Position numbers and translations under genes: made by a program
The notes under the pieces: model-generated
The model's input: the letters and a program-made list of their open reading frames with translations, nothing else
Told to the model about the DNA's origin: nothing
Database searches by the model: none
NCBI RefSeq assembly: GCF_041381155.1
Contig: NC_091147.1
Span: 30,539,349 to 30,603,348 of the forward strand
Source: Argopecten irradians
Lineage: Eukaryota > Mollusca > Bivalvia > Pectinida > Pectinidae
Length of the DNA: 64,000 bases
Direction: 5' to 3'
Shown here: one piece after another, positions 37,850 through 49,966 of the stretch
Numbering within the stretch: position 1 is the stretch's first letter
How the letters are laid out: each line of letters starts with the position of its first letter

Positions 37850-39520
37850 TGGTACCTTATTTATATCTCCTTTCCTATTTTCAATATACCTTGATGACTT
37901 GGAATCTTATCTGGCGGAAAAAGAATGTTAATTGTCTGACAACTATTGACAAATTATTTACAGATAATATTGAAATGTATCCCAAACTTTTATCATTTTA
38001 TATGGCGATGACACTGTTCTACAACAAATGTTAAACGGATTTGAATAATATTGCATTACATTATTGCATTACATGGAAATTATAATCTAATATATCAGAA
38101 AGATAAAAGTTGTAATATTCTCAAAACGTAAATTGGCCCAACAACACCAGTTTAAGTTATGGGATATAGAATTATTTTGATAAGAAGGGTATACATATAT
38201 CTATGTATATTTTTTAACATTAATGGTAGCGTTTTTAAAGAAAAGGAAAAAACTGCTGAACAAACAATTAAATCAGTGTCTACTATTTTTAAGAAACAAA
38301 GGAATGTATCCCTTCCTGTTGATTTTAAACTGAAAATATTTTAGTCACTTGTAATGCCAGTTTTATTATACTCATCAGAAGTATGGGGATTTGAAAATAC
38401 AAATATTGTAGAAAAAATCATTTGTAATTTCCTCAAGTTAAAAAAGTGTATAAAACAATTCATGGTTTATGGCGAGCTAACAAGATACCCAATTGATATT
38501 GGAATAAAATGTAGAATGATTACTTTTTGGCATAATGTATACTTAACATGAAAATAGACCAGACGTTTTTAGCTCGCCTATTCGAAGAATAGGGGGAGCT
38601 AATGTTGTCACCCCGGCGTCGGCGTCGGCATCAGCGTTGGCGTCCCATTTTACGTTAAAGTTTTTGAGCAAGCTTCTGTTTCGTCAATTGTTTAAGCTTA
38701 AGTCATCATAAATGTTTCTGATTTTATTTTCCTAATGTGTATGGATGCTGAACGTGATAATACAACCAACTTTGGGCCCTTTAGGGTTTTTTTGAGTCTG
38801 TTAATTTGTCATATTTCACGTTAAAGTTTTTGAGCAAGTTTCTATTTAGTCTATTGTTTAAGCTTAAGTCATCATAAATGTTTATGATTTTATTTTCCTA
38901 ATGTGTATGGATGCTGAACGTGATAATACAACCAATTTGGGGTCCTTTAGGTTTTTTTTAGTCTGTTAATTTGTCATATTTCCATGTTAAAATAGTAAAT
39001 ACTTGAACAACAACTTCTTCTGAATAGGCGAGCTTTGCTGTTCTCCGACAGCTCTTGTTTAAATGGCTGTAAGATGTTTAAGATATTTTATCAGAGCTAG
39101 TTTAAATCATGTTTGGATATATCAATCAACTTGCTGTTTTACAAAAGACTAATTACAAAAACTTGTTAAAAGTAGACCAATTGACCAGTTTATTCAGAAA
39201 TGGTATGACTATATTGATAAGTCTTCTTGAGGACTGACATATTCTATATTTAAGACATTTTGGCATAGAAAAATATGCCTCTTGTCTGTCTCTGCTGCAA
39301 AACAATACTTGTTAACTGATACTTTGGTCCCAGGAACTTAATGAGAATAGCAATTCAGAATGGATATTTTAATTGACATCAAATTAACAAGGAAAAGGTT
39401 AAAGATGCTATAAAGTCATTTGGCATATAACACCATAGGAAATATTAGAATGGGCTCCTAAGAGTTTAGTATATGTTTCTTATTTAACACCTTGGTGTCC
39501 AAGGAATCCTCAAAAGTCCA
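37850..39520 (+). pseudogene. Degenerate non-LTR reverse transcriptase, unit A
   Basis: Scattered frames resemble the intact LINE at 43.6-48.9 kb: a SPFLFSIYLDDLE-like block near 37880, YGDDTV (the catalytic YADD region) near 38003, PVLLYSSEVWGFEN at about 38357-38395, MVYGELTRYPIDIGIK at about 38462-38510, and an FIQKWYDYIDKSS-like block near 39190. Many stops and frameshifts make it non-functional. It is interrupted by the hairpin element at 38568-39060. It belongs to a different, older lineage than the intact LINE and is part of the repeated unit. Confidence 0.8.
38568..39060 (-). mobile_element. Small hairpin-ended element inside the RT pseudogene
   Basis: The left end AGCTCGCCTATTC-GAA-GAATAGG forms a hairpin and a GGCGTC run follows. 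The right end reads GAATAGGCGAGC and then CTCCGACAGCTCTTGTT. Two units of about 180 bp (CATCATAAATGTTTNTGATT) form the core. It is absent from the equivalent place in copy B. Confidence 0.75.
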
Positions 39521-40591
39521 AACTGGAAGGAACACTAGCAAACTTTATTTCTTATTGTCCAAAAAAATGTTGACTTTAGAAATATATCCTCCAATCATTG
39601 AGACCGAGCCATTTAGTACTTTCAGTACTTTGATTCGATATTGAATGCAATCGCATGTTCGACCAAGACCAAACCGGAAACGATTTTTAAAAAGGGCGAG
39701 ACTAAAATCCGGAACCGATACCGGTACAATCGGATTTTTTTCTGACATCACGTGACACCGTGTCTGCATCCCGGGAAAATTCAAGGTGAAAAGCGGTCAA
39801 CATCGTTTCAGTGCCAGTGATTTGAAGAGTGAACCGAGGCAAGTTAAAATTTCTTATTATATTTAGACCATGTATTTATTGTGTAATAGCATTTAATGTT
39901 TATCCTGCAAATTTTTCATTATATATACAAAAAAATTGTATTCAAAACGAAAGCAAATTGCCTGTTATTTACACGACTTCGCTCAAAGCGAAGTGCTTCT
40001 TTGACGACCAAGAAAAGATGCACTCACTCAACGGAATGAGTGTGTACTCCTTTTTACTACCTTGGGAAATATGTCAGCGATTGTTTGGCGGAACTTACCG
40101 CCGTTTCAGTCACTCCTACTAAAAGTGACGTCACTGGAATGTTCGGGATCAAGTCATTAAATTTAGAAATTGAATCAAACGAAAGAAATTAAACATTTAT
40201 TTACTGATATCGTAATATTTTCCTGTTACAACTATTACAGGAATTTCTTATTATCCGGTATCGAGTTCTGTGTCCGACTTATGTCGATATTAGTGCTGAA
40301 AGTGCATTGTTTCTTGATATTGTTCCGCTTGTTTTGTTGACTTTAAATTCGTAAAATGAACTTAACCCGCGAAGGGCGTCAGAACGCTTGTTTTCAACGG
40401 GAATAAACACCGTGGTGATAAAGACCTTTCAAGTATGGCAACAGTGAATAATTTCATCAGGGAAATAGGGACACAAAAAGTCGATTTTCTCCAAAAGTAA
40501 GTAAGTTACACTACATTAATTTTGCTGGAACACTTAAAAAGTCGTTCTGATTTTAGAACAATTGGAATTATGAAGATATCTCTTACAGTAT

Positions 40592-42063
40592 TTTTAGCTC
40601 ACCTGGCCCAAAGGGCCGGTGAGCTTATGTCATGGCGCGGCGTCCGTCGTCCGTCCGTCGTCCGTCCGTCCGTCCGTCCGTCCGTCCGTCTGTCCGTCAA
40701 CATTTCCTTTAAATCGCTACTAGTCATAGAGTTCTGCATGGATTGTAACCAAATTTGGCCACAAACATCCTTGGGGGAGGGGGAACAGAACTTGTATAAA
40801 TTTTGGCTCTGACCCCCTCGGGGGCAGGAGGGGCGGGGCCCAATAGGGGAAATAGAGGTAAATCCTTTAAATCGCTACTTGTCATAGAGTTCTACATGGA
40901 TTGTAACAAAATTTTGCCACAAACATCCTTGGGGGAAGGGGAACAGAACTTGTATAAATTTTGGCTCTGACCCCCCGGGGGCAGGAGGGGCGGGGCCCAA
41001 TAGGGGAAATAGAGGTAAATCCTTTAAATCGTTACTTGTCATAGAGTTCTGAATGGAATGTAACAAAATTTGGCCACAAACATCCTTGGGGGAAGGGGAA
41101 CAGAACTTGTATAAATTTTGGCTCTGACCCCCCGGGGGCAGGAGGGGCGGGGCCCAATAGGGGAAATAGAGGTAAATCCTATAAATTGCTACTTGTCGTA
41201 GAGTTCTGCATGGATTGTAACCAAATTTGGCCACAAACATCCTTGGGGGAAGGGGAACAGAACTTGTATAAATTTTGGCTCTGGCCCCCCGGGGGCTGGA
41301 GGGGTGGGGCCCAATAGGGGAAATAGAGGTAAATCCTTTAATTCGCTACTAGTCATAGAGTTCTGCATGGAATGTAACCAAATTTGGCCAGAAATATCCT
41401 TGGGAGAATAAGAACTGAGTTTGTATAAATTTTGGCTCTGGTCCCCGGGGCAGGAGGGGCGGGGCCCAATAGGGGAATTATAGGTAAATTCTATAAATTG
41501 CTACTTAATTGTCCTAGAGTTTTGTATGGATTGTAACTAAATTTGGCCACAAACATCCTTGGGGGTAGGAGAACAGAACTTGTATAAATTTTGGCTCTGA
41601 CCCTCAGGGGGCAGGAGGGGCGGGGCCCAATAGGGGAAATAGAGGTAAATTCTATCAATCGCTACTTGTCCTAGAGTTCTGCATGGATTGTAACCAAATT
41701 TGGCCACAAACATCCTTGGGGGAAGAGGAACAGAACTTGTATAAATTTTGGCTCTGATCCCCTGGGGGTAGGAGAGGTGGGGCCCAATAGGGGAAATAGA
41801 GGTAAATCCTTTAAATCGCTACTTCTCATAGAGTTCTGCATGGATTGTAACCAAATTTGGCCAGAAACATCCTTTGTGGAAGGGGAACAGAACTTGTATA
41901 AATTTTGGCTCTGACCCCCAGGGGGCAGGAGGGGTGGGGCCCAATAGGGGATTTAGAGGTTAATATTAAAATTCCTTCAGAAAAGAAACAATGAACCTGT
42001 ATTCAGAAAATTATTTGGCATTACAAACCAGGTGAGCGATACAGGCCCTCTGGGCCTCTTGTT
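40592..42063 (-). mobile_element. Full-length family II hairpin-ended element in unit B
   Basis: The left boundary TAGCTCACCTGGCCC-AAA-GGGCCGGTGAGC is a 12-bp-stem hairpin. It is followed by (CCGT)n at about 40643-40697 and eight units of about 158 bp (CATCCTTGGG at 40766, 40924 and onward), ending AGGCCCTCTGGGCCTCTTGT. This is the best-preserved member in the window. A 121-codon minus-strand frame at 40875-41240 comes from the array and is not a gene. Confidence 0.88.
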
Positions 42064-43742
42064 ATTATTATTATTATATATAATGTAAGTTAATTGATAT
42101 GAATTTAAGGCAAAACCTCAGAAGAGCGCAGCTACGTGTAAAAGATTATAACATCATAACTTTATATTGTCTATATTTTTCTACGAGATCAACAATAAAA
42201 TATTTCACTGAAATGCACATAACTATCGATAGTTAGAAAGAATTCAAAATAATCCAAATGGAATAGTTCAATATACTTCAATCTTGTTTTTTTGGCGAGG
42301 GTCACCTCGCCATTGTGATCGTGGTTGCAAAATTCTCTTACAGTCAATTTCCTCAATATGATTGGCTTAGAAATTGCTCGCAGATACTAGCGCTCCTAGC
42401 GGCAGTGTATTCAACAACTTTGATTTTACCGGGAATTTTAAATAGCAAATTTTGAATATGAAAGTTACTGAAATAAACGTATCTGTAACGTTGAAATAGG
42501 AATAGTATATTACGGCTTTCATATCCTAACTATATACACTATCCAAAAGATCTTCTGTTTGAAAATTTTCACCTGAATTGTTTACAAAGTATCTAGACTT
42601 TTCGTCCCCAAAATGGTGTTTACAATGAATGAAGACGTTTCGTCCCAAAAATGCTTCGCTCCGAAGCTGGTTCCCCCCCCAGACGTTTACTCCCTATTAG
42701 TGACAGTTATCCCGCAACGGAAAAAAATGAAATCAATATTTCACCTCGAACATCAAAACTGATACCATAATGAATTTTGTATTTTGAATCAAAATTGTCT
42801 CGGAGCAAATAAATTTCATGGCGAAATTGAGATGCATTTATCACGGCTGTGTTATGGCACATGGCCTTCATCCGGAACTCCTCGGGGAATAGATTCTCCC
42901 GATAATACCCGATGTGTTCAGGATGACATGGACGTAAAACTACACTGAATGGAAGAAAGACAACTCTAACAAAATTTTGGACAAACTTGGTCTAATGATA
43001 AAATAGCACGTGACAGACGGTGAACATTTTGTAAATGTCCAAGGTGGCGTAATCTTAAAACTAACGGCAGTTAATAAGGTATGAATATTTACCACATCCA
43101 TAATTATCGATACTTTTATAAGCACATGTATAAATATCAGATTATATCTATATACTAAAGCACGTTCAGAGATTACCACTAAACCATACTTTTAAAACAT
43201 TTTTGTTATTTTCACCACAGGAGCTTGACGTTCTGATCATATGCATACAGCATATTCATTAAACTAGGTAATACGAAGTAAATTTTTGGCCGAATGACAT
43301 AAATCATATATGGAATGTTCATATAACTCGAAGTGATATTTTTTGGACTACTAGATCGACGAAAATGCCGATTTCTTTTTCATAATTCTTCCGTAAAACG
43401 GCACTTAAAAGCTGTTTCAATCTGTAACAAATGTAGAGAAAACTGTTAATTGTTAAGCAATTATCCTGAGTTATATTTTACCAACAAGCATCAGAGATTA
43501 GCAATTAAAACTTACATAAACATATTCCCGACTCTCACTTGCATTGTGTGATCACTCTAGCGGAACTAATCTCTACCACCTGGCACAGTCTTACAAATCC
43601 TTGATCCTTGATCACTGCGCATGCGCGTGGTAAGATGGACGTGTTAAATTCTCAGGTGCCATACTTCGAGGAAAATGTTTAAAAAAATGTGTTATTAGAG
43701 CAATGAAGAAAGCCTTGTGTGATGTGAATATGTTTATTAACT

Positions 43743-44909
43743 ATGGGTCACGGCGGACGGACTAAACGGAGGAAACGGAAAGACGGGTCAGGAGTTACAC
43801 CACCTAGTAAAATACAGGTAACGTCTACACACATTCCGCATGACAATATGGCGTCTCCACGCGCCTCTACACCGTCCACATCAGTAGCCTCTTCAGTAAC
43901 CGCGACACCGGTCAATCAAGTGTCAAGTCAAGTGTCGCCACTATTATCTCAAACGATATCCCATGCACACTCTGCTCTATTTGGCGCCAGCCCGTCAAAT
44001 TCTGACTTTCCTATATCACCTCAAATTCAACAAGCGCCTGTGTCGCACCCCGGGCCCATCATGTACCCACCATATATGGCCGGACAACCTACCCGATTCC
44101 AGTTACCACCACCAACACCACCTGCTGTCCCAGATATTGCAATGCAAATGATATTTAGTAATATTCAGATACTCAGTGACAAGTTAGAAAAAATTGACAG
44201 TTTTATGGGTGAACAGTTACCGAAACTGGATTTATTACAACAAATTCACCAAAAATTTGAGCAAATGGAGAAAACGATTGTAAACATGACATGTGAAATA
44301 GAAAACTTAAAAGAGACTGTAACTAGACAAGACAAATTGTTACAAAAACAAGAAGGACACCATTATGAAGTGGAAAACAGAATAGCGCATGTGGAACATG
44401 CAAATGAAAGCTTGGAATACGAAAATTTCACATTGAAAGAAGAAGAGTTAAAACAACAAACACACAATATGAAATACAATTTAATTTTCAACGGTATTCC
44501 AGAGACACAGGCAGAACATAAAAACGATGGACGAGAAACAGAATTGGTGTTAAAAGAATTTGTTAAGACATATCTAAAACTAGAAGACGCAAATGACATT
44601 CCATTCCACAATGTACATCGACTCCGTCCCCGCTCCGATGGGAAGCCCAGGGGAATTATAGCGAAATTTGTCAGGTTCGCGGACCGTGAGAGAGTGTTAA
44701 AAGCAGCGCCAGAAAACCTTAAGGATCTGCGACAGTATTCTGTCTTCCAACAATTCCCACCTGAGATCGCGCAACGAAGAGCCAACTTGTACCCTAAAAT
44801 GAGGGAGCTCAAACACAATGGTAATCGGGTTAAATTGGTGTACGACACATTAATTGTTAATGACAGAGGACGATCTCGTGCACGTGAGGAACGGGTAAAC
44901 CAAATGTAG
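43743..44909 (+). CDS. LINE ORF1 protein (coiled coil and RRM-like RNA-binding protein)
   Basis: 388 residues. In LINEs ORF1p binds element RNA and forms the ribonucleoprotein particle. The N-terminus is basic (TKRRKRK, residues 7-13), followed by a Ser/Pro/Thr-rich disordered stretch (14-130). A long coiled coil spans about 138-242 with regular leucines and many Glu/Lys/Gln. The part at about 244-325, containing YNLIFNGIPET and FHNVHRLRPRSDGKPRGIIA, resembles the RRM-like domain of L1-type ORF1 proteins. The C-terminus is basic (GRSRAREERVNQM). The ATG lies about 145 bp inside the element. It ends in a single TAG, after which the frame stays open into the ORF2 endonuclease. The call rests on architecture and position. 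Confidence 0.85.
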   Translation: MGHGGRTKRRKRKDGSGVTPPSKIQVTSTHIPHDNMASPRASTPSTSVASSVTATPVNQVSSQVSPLLSQTISHAHSALFGASPSNSDFPISPQIQQAPVSHPGPIMYPPYMAGQPTRFQLPPPTPPAVPDIAMQMIFSNIQILSDKLEKIDSFMGEQLPKLDLLQQIHQKFEQMEKTIVNMTCEIENLKETVTRQDKLLQKQEGHHYEVENRIAHVEHANESLEYENFTLKEEELKQQTHNMKYNLIFNGIPETQAEHKNDGRETELVLKEFVKTYLKLEDANDIPFHNVHRLRPRSDGKPRGIIAKFVRFADRERVLKAAPENLKDLRQYSVFQQFPPEIAQRRANLYPKMRELKHNGNRVKLVYDTLIVNDRGRSRAREERVNQM

Positions 44910-46392
44910 GACAGTCGCCCAGACGACCCCGGGACGGGCAATACACAAACTGATCAACTTCATGTTGGTTTTTTGAACGTCTGCGGGTTAAAATCAAAGT
45001 TAAATAACCCTGATTTTCTGTCTTTGATTACAGAATATGACATTTTTATGTGTGTGGAGACGAAAACCGATAACCTTGATGAAATTGTAGTACCCAATGG
45101 TTATAATTATCATTTGACAAATAGGATGAAGTGTAAAAAAAAGTCCGGAGGAATTATTGTTATATATAAGCAGATATTGGCTGATGTTTTGCATTTTCAT
45201 AAAACCGAATCGGAGTTTGTACAGTGGTTTGAAATAACTAAAAACAAATCATTACTACATAACAATGTTTTATTTGGATGTGTGTACATTCCTCCAGAAT
45301 ATTCCAAATATTCGTCAGAAAATGCCTTTACCGATTTGGAAGATGAATTGATAGCACTTTCTAAACATAATCATAACATAATATTAACTGGTGATTTTAA
45401 TGCAAGATCAGCGACATTATCTGATTATATTGTACCGGATGAAAATCTTTTTGGTATACTAAATATTTCTGATAATGATAATGATAGCAATAACATGTAT
45501 TCAATTCAACAGCTTCTTGATCAAAATGTTCCTTTAACTAGATATAGCATGGATAACAGTAATCCAAACAGGTATGGGACACGACTTATTGAGTTATGTA
45601 AGCGATGTTCTATATTTATAGCTAATGGACGTATAGGAAAAGATATATTTATAGGAGAAACGACATGTCGAGATGTAAGCGTGGTAGACTATCTTCTTTT
45701 GTCAGCTGCAAGTTTTAAGTTTGTATCTGACTTTGAAGTCTGTGAATTTAATCCGATGTTCTCCGATGTTCATAAACAACTTCACTTCAAAGTAAATATT
45801 AACTATGAAATTTGCTCGCAATCTAAAAACCAAGTAAGTAATTGTCCTAGTATTAAGTGGAATTCTATGAAAACAGACGATTTTGTATCTGCTCTTAATT
45901 TAAATTCGAATATTGAATTACAAGATATAAATGCAAAACTAAATGAAATAGTGACACTTACTGATGTAAATCATACAGATATTAACAATATTGTTGAGGA
46001 CTTGAGTAAAGTTCTGACGTCTACAGCGTCAAATGTATTTGGTGTAAACCAGGCTCACAAAAGTAAAGCTTGTAGTAAACTAAGTAAGCCATGGTTTAAC
46101 AAAGAATGTAAAGTAGCCCGTAACGCATTTAATTATATTAAAAATATTTATAAAAATAATAAGTCGAGAGAAAACAAAACACAATTAAATAAAAAGGGAA
46201 GAGAATATCGAAAGACAATTCATATTAATTTTAAAAAATATCAAGAGAAATGTGCGAAAGAACTGAGAACGCTATCAAGATGTAGTCCTAAGGCTTTTTG
46301 GAAAACTTTGAATAAATTTAGTCAGTCGACAAAGAAATCCCCTTGTATTCCCTTAGATATTTTCTATAGATACTTCAAAAAGATTAATCGTG
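44910..46392 (+). CDS. LINE ORF2, apurinic-type endonuclease part
   Basis: An exonuclease-endonuclease-phosphatase fold that nicks target DNA for target-primed reverse transcription. Counting from codon TTG at 44973: the motif Asn in LNVCGLKS (residue 2), catalytic Glu in CVETKTD (29), GCVYIPP (102-108), GDFNAR (140-145, Asp141 and Asn143), VVDYLL, and a terminal FSDVHKQL with the conserved Asp and His. All expected active-site residues are present. There is no ATG between the ORF1 stop (44907-44909) and 45048, so the first motif lies upstream of any AUG start; the frame is the same as ORF1. The frame shifts at the start of the GAT microsatellite. Confidence 0.85.
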
Positions 46393-46426
<34 letters not shown>

Positions 46427-46742
46427 AGTGGTGATGATGATGATGATGATGATGATAATGGTGATGATGATTATGATGATGGAAGTGGTGATGATGATGA
46501 TAATGATAATGATGATGATAGAAGTGGTGATGATGATGATAATGATAATGATGATGGTGATGATGATGATGATGATGATGATGATAGAAGTGGAAGTTAT
46601 GATGATGATGATGATGATGATGATGATAGCGATGATGATGATGAAGTTAGTAGTGATGCTGATGATGATGGTGACGTTGATGATGATGATGGTGATGATG
46701 GTGATGATGATGGGGATGATGGTGATGATGATGATGAGGATG
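46393..46742 (+). repeat. (GAT)n microsatellite inside LINE ORF2
   Basis: About 350 bp of GAT repeats with AAT, GGT and GAAGTG interruptions. In the frame that continues into the RT it encodes an Asp-rich run of more than 110 residues; in the endonuclease frame it reads as poly-Met and on the other strand as poly-Ser. It lies between the endonuclease and RT, where acidic linkers are common, and probably grew from a short GAT-coded linker. Confidence 0.95.
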
Positions 46743-48700
46743 ATATATTGAATAGTGAAATAACCGAACTTGAATTACGTAATGCTATTAAACAGTTAAA
46801 AAACAATAAGGCCCCTGGTATTGACATGATATTAAATGAATACTTAAAAAACTCTCCGCCTGAACTATTAACTATATATTGTAAACTTTTTAATGTCATT
46901 TTGGATACAGGATTATTACCTGAGAGTTGGACTATTGGTATTATAAATCCATGTACAAAAATAAAGGAAGTGAGCAAGATCCGGATAATTATAGAGCAAT
47001 AACCCTTATAAGTTGTCTTGGGAAATTGTTTACTTCTATCATAAACACAAGGTTGAATAAATACTCTATTCAAAGAAACCTCATTTCAAAAAATCAGGCA
47101 GGATTTAGAAAGAATCACGATGGATAATGTTTTTATTTTGCAATCTCTGATATCTCTATATCTCGTTAATAATAAAAAGCTGTATTGCACTTTTGTTGAT
47201 TTTCGAAAAGCATTTGATACTGTGTGGCGTGTAGGTTTATGGAAAAAGATTAGGAAAAGCAAAATAAAGGGAAAATGTTTTAAAGTAATTTATAATATGT
47301 ATGATAATATAAAATCTTGTGTACAATACAATGGTCAAATATCTGATTGTTTCCCGTGCCTAGTTGGTGTCCGCCAGGGTGAAAATCTATCCCCATTTCT
47401 TTTCTCAATATTCCTAAACGATTTAGAACAATATATGGAGGTTGCAGGAGTTAGCTCCCTTGAGACTATCGAACAGAAAATGTCTGATAAATTAAGCATA
47501 TTTTTGAAAATATTCATATTACTTTATGCAGATGATACTGTGATACTTTCCGAAACACCAGAAGGTATGCAAAACGCACTAGATATTTTTCAACAGTATT
47601 GCGATACATGGAAACTTCAGGTAAATATTAACAAAACTAAAGTGTTAGTGTTCAGCAAGAGGAAAACTAAACAGGTGTATAATTTCGTGCTTAACGGTCA
47701 TGTCTTGGAAACAACAGATACTTTTACATATTTAGGCATCACTTTTAAATATAATGGTTATTTTTCCAACGCTATTAACAGATTGGTTGACCAAGCCCAA
47801 AAATCAATATTCGCTATATATAAAAAGGTGCGTAACCAAGCTATTCCAATAGATTTACAACTAAAATTATTTGATTCGTTAGTTGAACCAATACTGCTAT
47901 ATGGTTCCGAAGTTTGGGGGTATGGGAATTTAAAGTCAGTCGAGCAAACACACCTGAAATTCTGCAAACGAATACTTAAAGTCAGAAGTAGCACTCCAGA
48001 TTTTATGGTGTATGGGGAACTGGGAAGATTCCCACTCGAAATAAATATCAAACTGAGAATGCTGTGTTTTTGGAATAGACTTATACAAAATGAAAATAAA
48101 TTAAGTAGTATACTTTATAAACTAATCTCGAAGTTACATTTCGAAGGAATATACACATTTAAATGGATATCTTTCATTAAAAATATTTTTGATGAATCTG
48201 GTCAGTCAAATATCTTCCTCAATGAAATACAAATGATTAACAGTTTTTATAAAAGTTTTATGAAACAGCGCCTTCAAGATCAGTTTATACAAAAATGGTT
48301 CTCAGATGTGGAAAATTCCTCAAGAGGGCAAACTTATCTAATATACAAAAAAGAATTTGGATTTGAAAATTATCTTATAAAATTATCGGAAATGAATAGA
48401 GTATACATAACTAAATTCCGTACATCAAATTTAAAAATTCCAATTGAGACTGGAAGATGGCGTAATGTTGAGAAACGTGAAAGAATATGCCATTTATGCA
48501 ATGAAAATATCGGGGATGAATTTCACTATCTTTTTGTATGTAAACACGAAGAAATAAAAAATATACGTATTAAATATATCCCACAGTATTATTATAGTAA
48601 TCCCAGTCTTCATAAGATGGGTGGCCTTATAGGTATTTGTAATATCCAATTATTGAAGAAGGTGTCTCTATTCATTAGAAAAATGATGGTATTTTTGTAA
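46743..48700 (+). pseudogene. LINE ORF2, reverse transcriptase and C-terminal part (frameshifted)
   Basis: RT motifs in order: NNKAPGIDMI (about 46800), YKNKGSEQDPDNYRAITL (46933-46990, next frame), NQAGFRKNH (about 47090), FVDFRKAFDTVW (motif A, 47194-47226), GVRQGENLSPFLFS (motif B), LLYADDTVIL (catalytic Asp pair, 47520-47547). Then the thumb/connection region (SEVWGYGN, FMVYGELGRFPLEI) and a C-terminal zinc-knuckle-like CHLC...GDEFHYLFVC (48488-48541). The frame changes near 46950 and again near 47118, in long AT-rich stretches. The part from 47120 to the stop is open for 526 codons. The element copy is called broken, although one-base sequencing errors could explain both shifts. Confidence 0.88.
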
Positions 48701-49070
48701 ATGTGAATAAAAGCTATGATAGTAGTACGGTATAAGTATTGTTAATTTCCAAATTAATTGTCCATATTTTAGTAATTGGTAATGATATATATTGTCCATC
48801 CTGCCACGTGCAGTTGAAAATGTAACTTGTAATTTTATAATCCATGTAACACATTTTAATGTGTCTGGGAGACTATAATAAAATCTTTGTACAAATGCAA
48901 TCGCACAAAAGCCCACATGATCACTGTTTTAGTGCGATTACATCATAGGGTGTGAACAATGTTTAGTTTTTTTAAAACTTTTTACTCAACAAAATAGACT
49001 TTACGCTTTTCATGATCAGCACCATCATTTTCTGTATAACTTGTTAATTTACCACTGTACTCATGCATAC

Positions 49071-49072
<2 letters not shown>

Positions 49073-49115
<43 letters not shown>
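49073..49115. repeat. (TA)n microsatellite
   Basis: About 19 TA repeats within unit B. The equivalent place in unit A (about 36920) has only short CATATGCATATAC sequence, so the run expanded after the units separated. Confidence 0.9.
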
Positions 49116-49120
<5 letters not shown>

Positions 49121-49966
49121 TTATACTTCTTTGTGCACATTATATAACAACTGCTATATTACAATCAATTTATGAAGGACAAAACTCTTAAAGTAAGAAC
49201 AGGAGGACTGAAGAACAGCGGGAATTAGACTTCAATAATGTTTCCTCTATGCTGGTATTGCTATTTATGATTAAAATGTTTAATTATATGATATTAACAT
49301 TTTCAGTAATTACTCTGTTAATACATTTATTGTTTCCTTATCTTTTACAGAATGTCAGCATGCATGTATCATTTCAACTGGAAACAGTCTAGGAGAAGAA
49401 TTGTGTGAACAAAAAGAAGTAATTTTCAACTGTGGAAGCTTAATATTGTAATCATTTTCAATCCGAAAATAATTACTATCATCATCTTCAAATTCCTTAT
49501 TGTGAATTTAACTGTAATATGATTTAAGCATATACCTGATATTTGTTTATATTCTATGACATGTACATGCTTGAAATGAAATGAATAAATAAAAGATTAT
49601 TTAAATTTAAAACACAATATGACATTAGCTGTTTATATTTTTTGTCAAAAACATATTAAGTTTATCGTTCATAACACACTAATCATCACCTTCGAGGCAA
49701 TTTAATGAAAATCAATTAAACATTAATTTGTATAACACAGGTCGTCTTATGTTTTCCCCGCCTTGACTACCAATGTTCCCTGATCACTCTGAAAGTATTG
49801 ATTTTATCTTTTTTTCGGTCACCACATGAACTGCCTTTAAATCAATCACACCAATGAGACATACATTTACTGCATTAATTATCACACTGTAAGACAATTC
49901 TGCAAGATCAGCGAACATTGTTGATTTACCTTGAATATCTACATGCATAGTATGGTACCATATGTA

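Larger units (their letters stand above)
30236..39605. repeat. Composite tandem unit, copy A
   Basis: Shared blocks: 30236-30720 matches 52291-52998; 30825-31521 matches 42290-43070 and 53646-54335; 34435-34970 matches 43075-43591 and 54345-54788; 36786-39605 matches 48890-51890. The order is the same in each copy, so this is a head-to-tail duplicated unit. Copy A is interrupted by a TTAA element (31526-34434), a TIR element (34971-36785) and a hairpin element (38568-39060). The block at 30825 starts with a hairpin (TGGCGAGG-ATCA-CCTCGCCA) like the ends of the Helentron-like elements. Confidence 0.8.
43599..48889 (+). mobile_element. Full-length non-LTR retrotransposon (LINE)
   Basis: A 5.29-kb element flanked by a 7-bp target duplication TACAAAT (43592-43598 and 48890-48896). 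It contains ORF1, an endonuclease and a reverse transcriptase, and ends in ATAATAAAATCTTTG with no poly(A) tail. The lack of poly(A) and the domain order endonuclease, RT and a C-terminal zinc knuckle fit CR1/Jockey-group elements; the exact clade is not clear. The element looks young in structure, but ORF2 carries three frame changes and an expanded GAT repeat, so this copy is probably inactive unless those are sequencing errors. Confidence 0.9.

Noticed and set aside
40875..41240. 121-codon minus-strand frame
   Set aside because: It follows the 158-bp array of a family II element and repeats with it.
44363..44941. 192-codon minus-strand frame
   Set aside because: It is a shadow of LINE ORF1, which has a clear coiled coil and RNA-binding domain on the plus strand.
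46597..47073. 158-codon minus-strand frame with long poly-Ser
   Set aside because: It is the reverse reading of the GAT microsatellite and the RT coding region.
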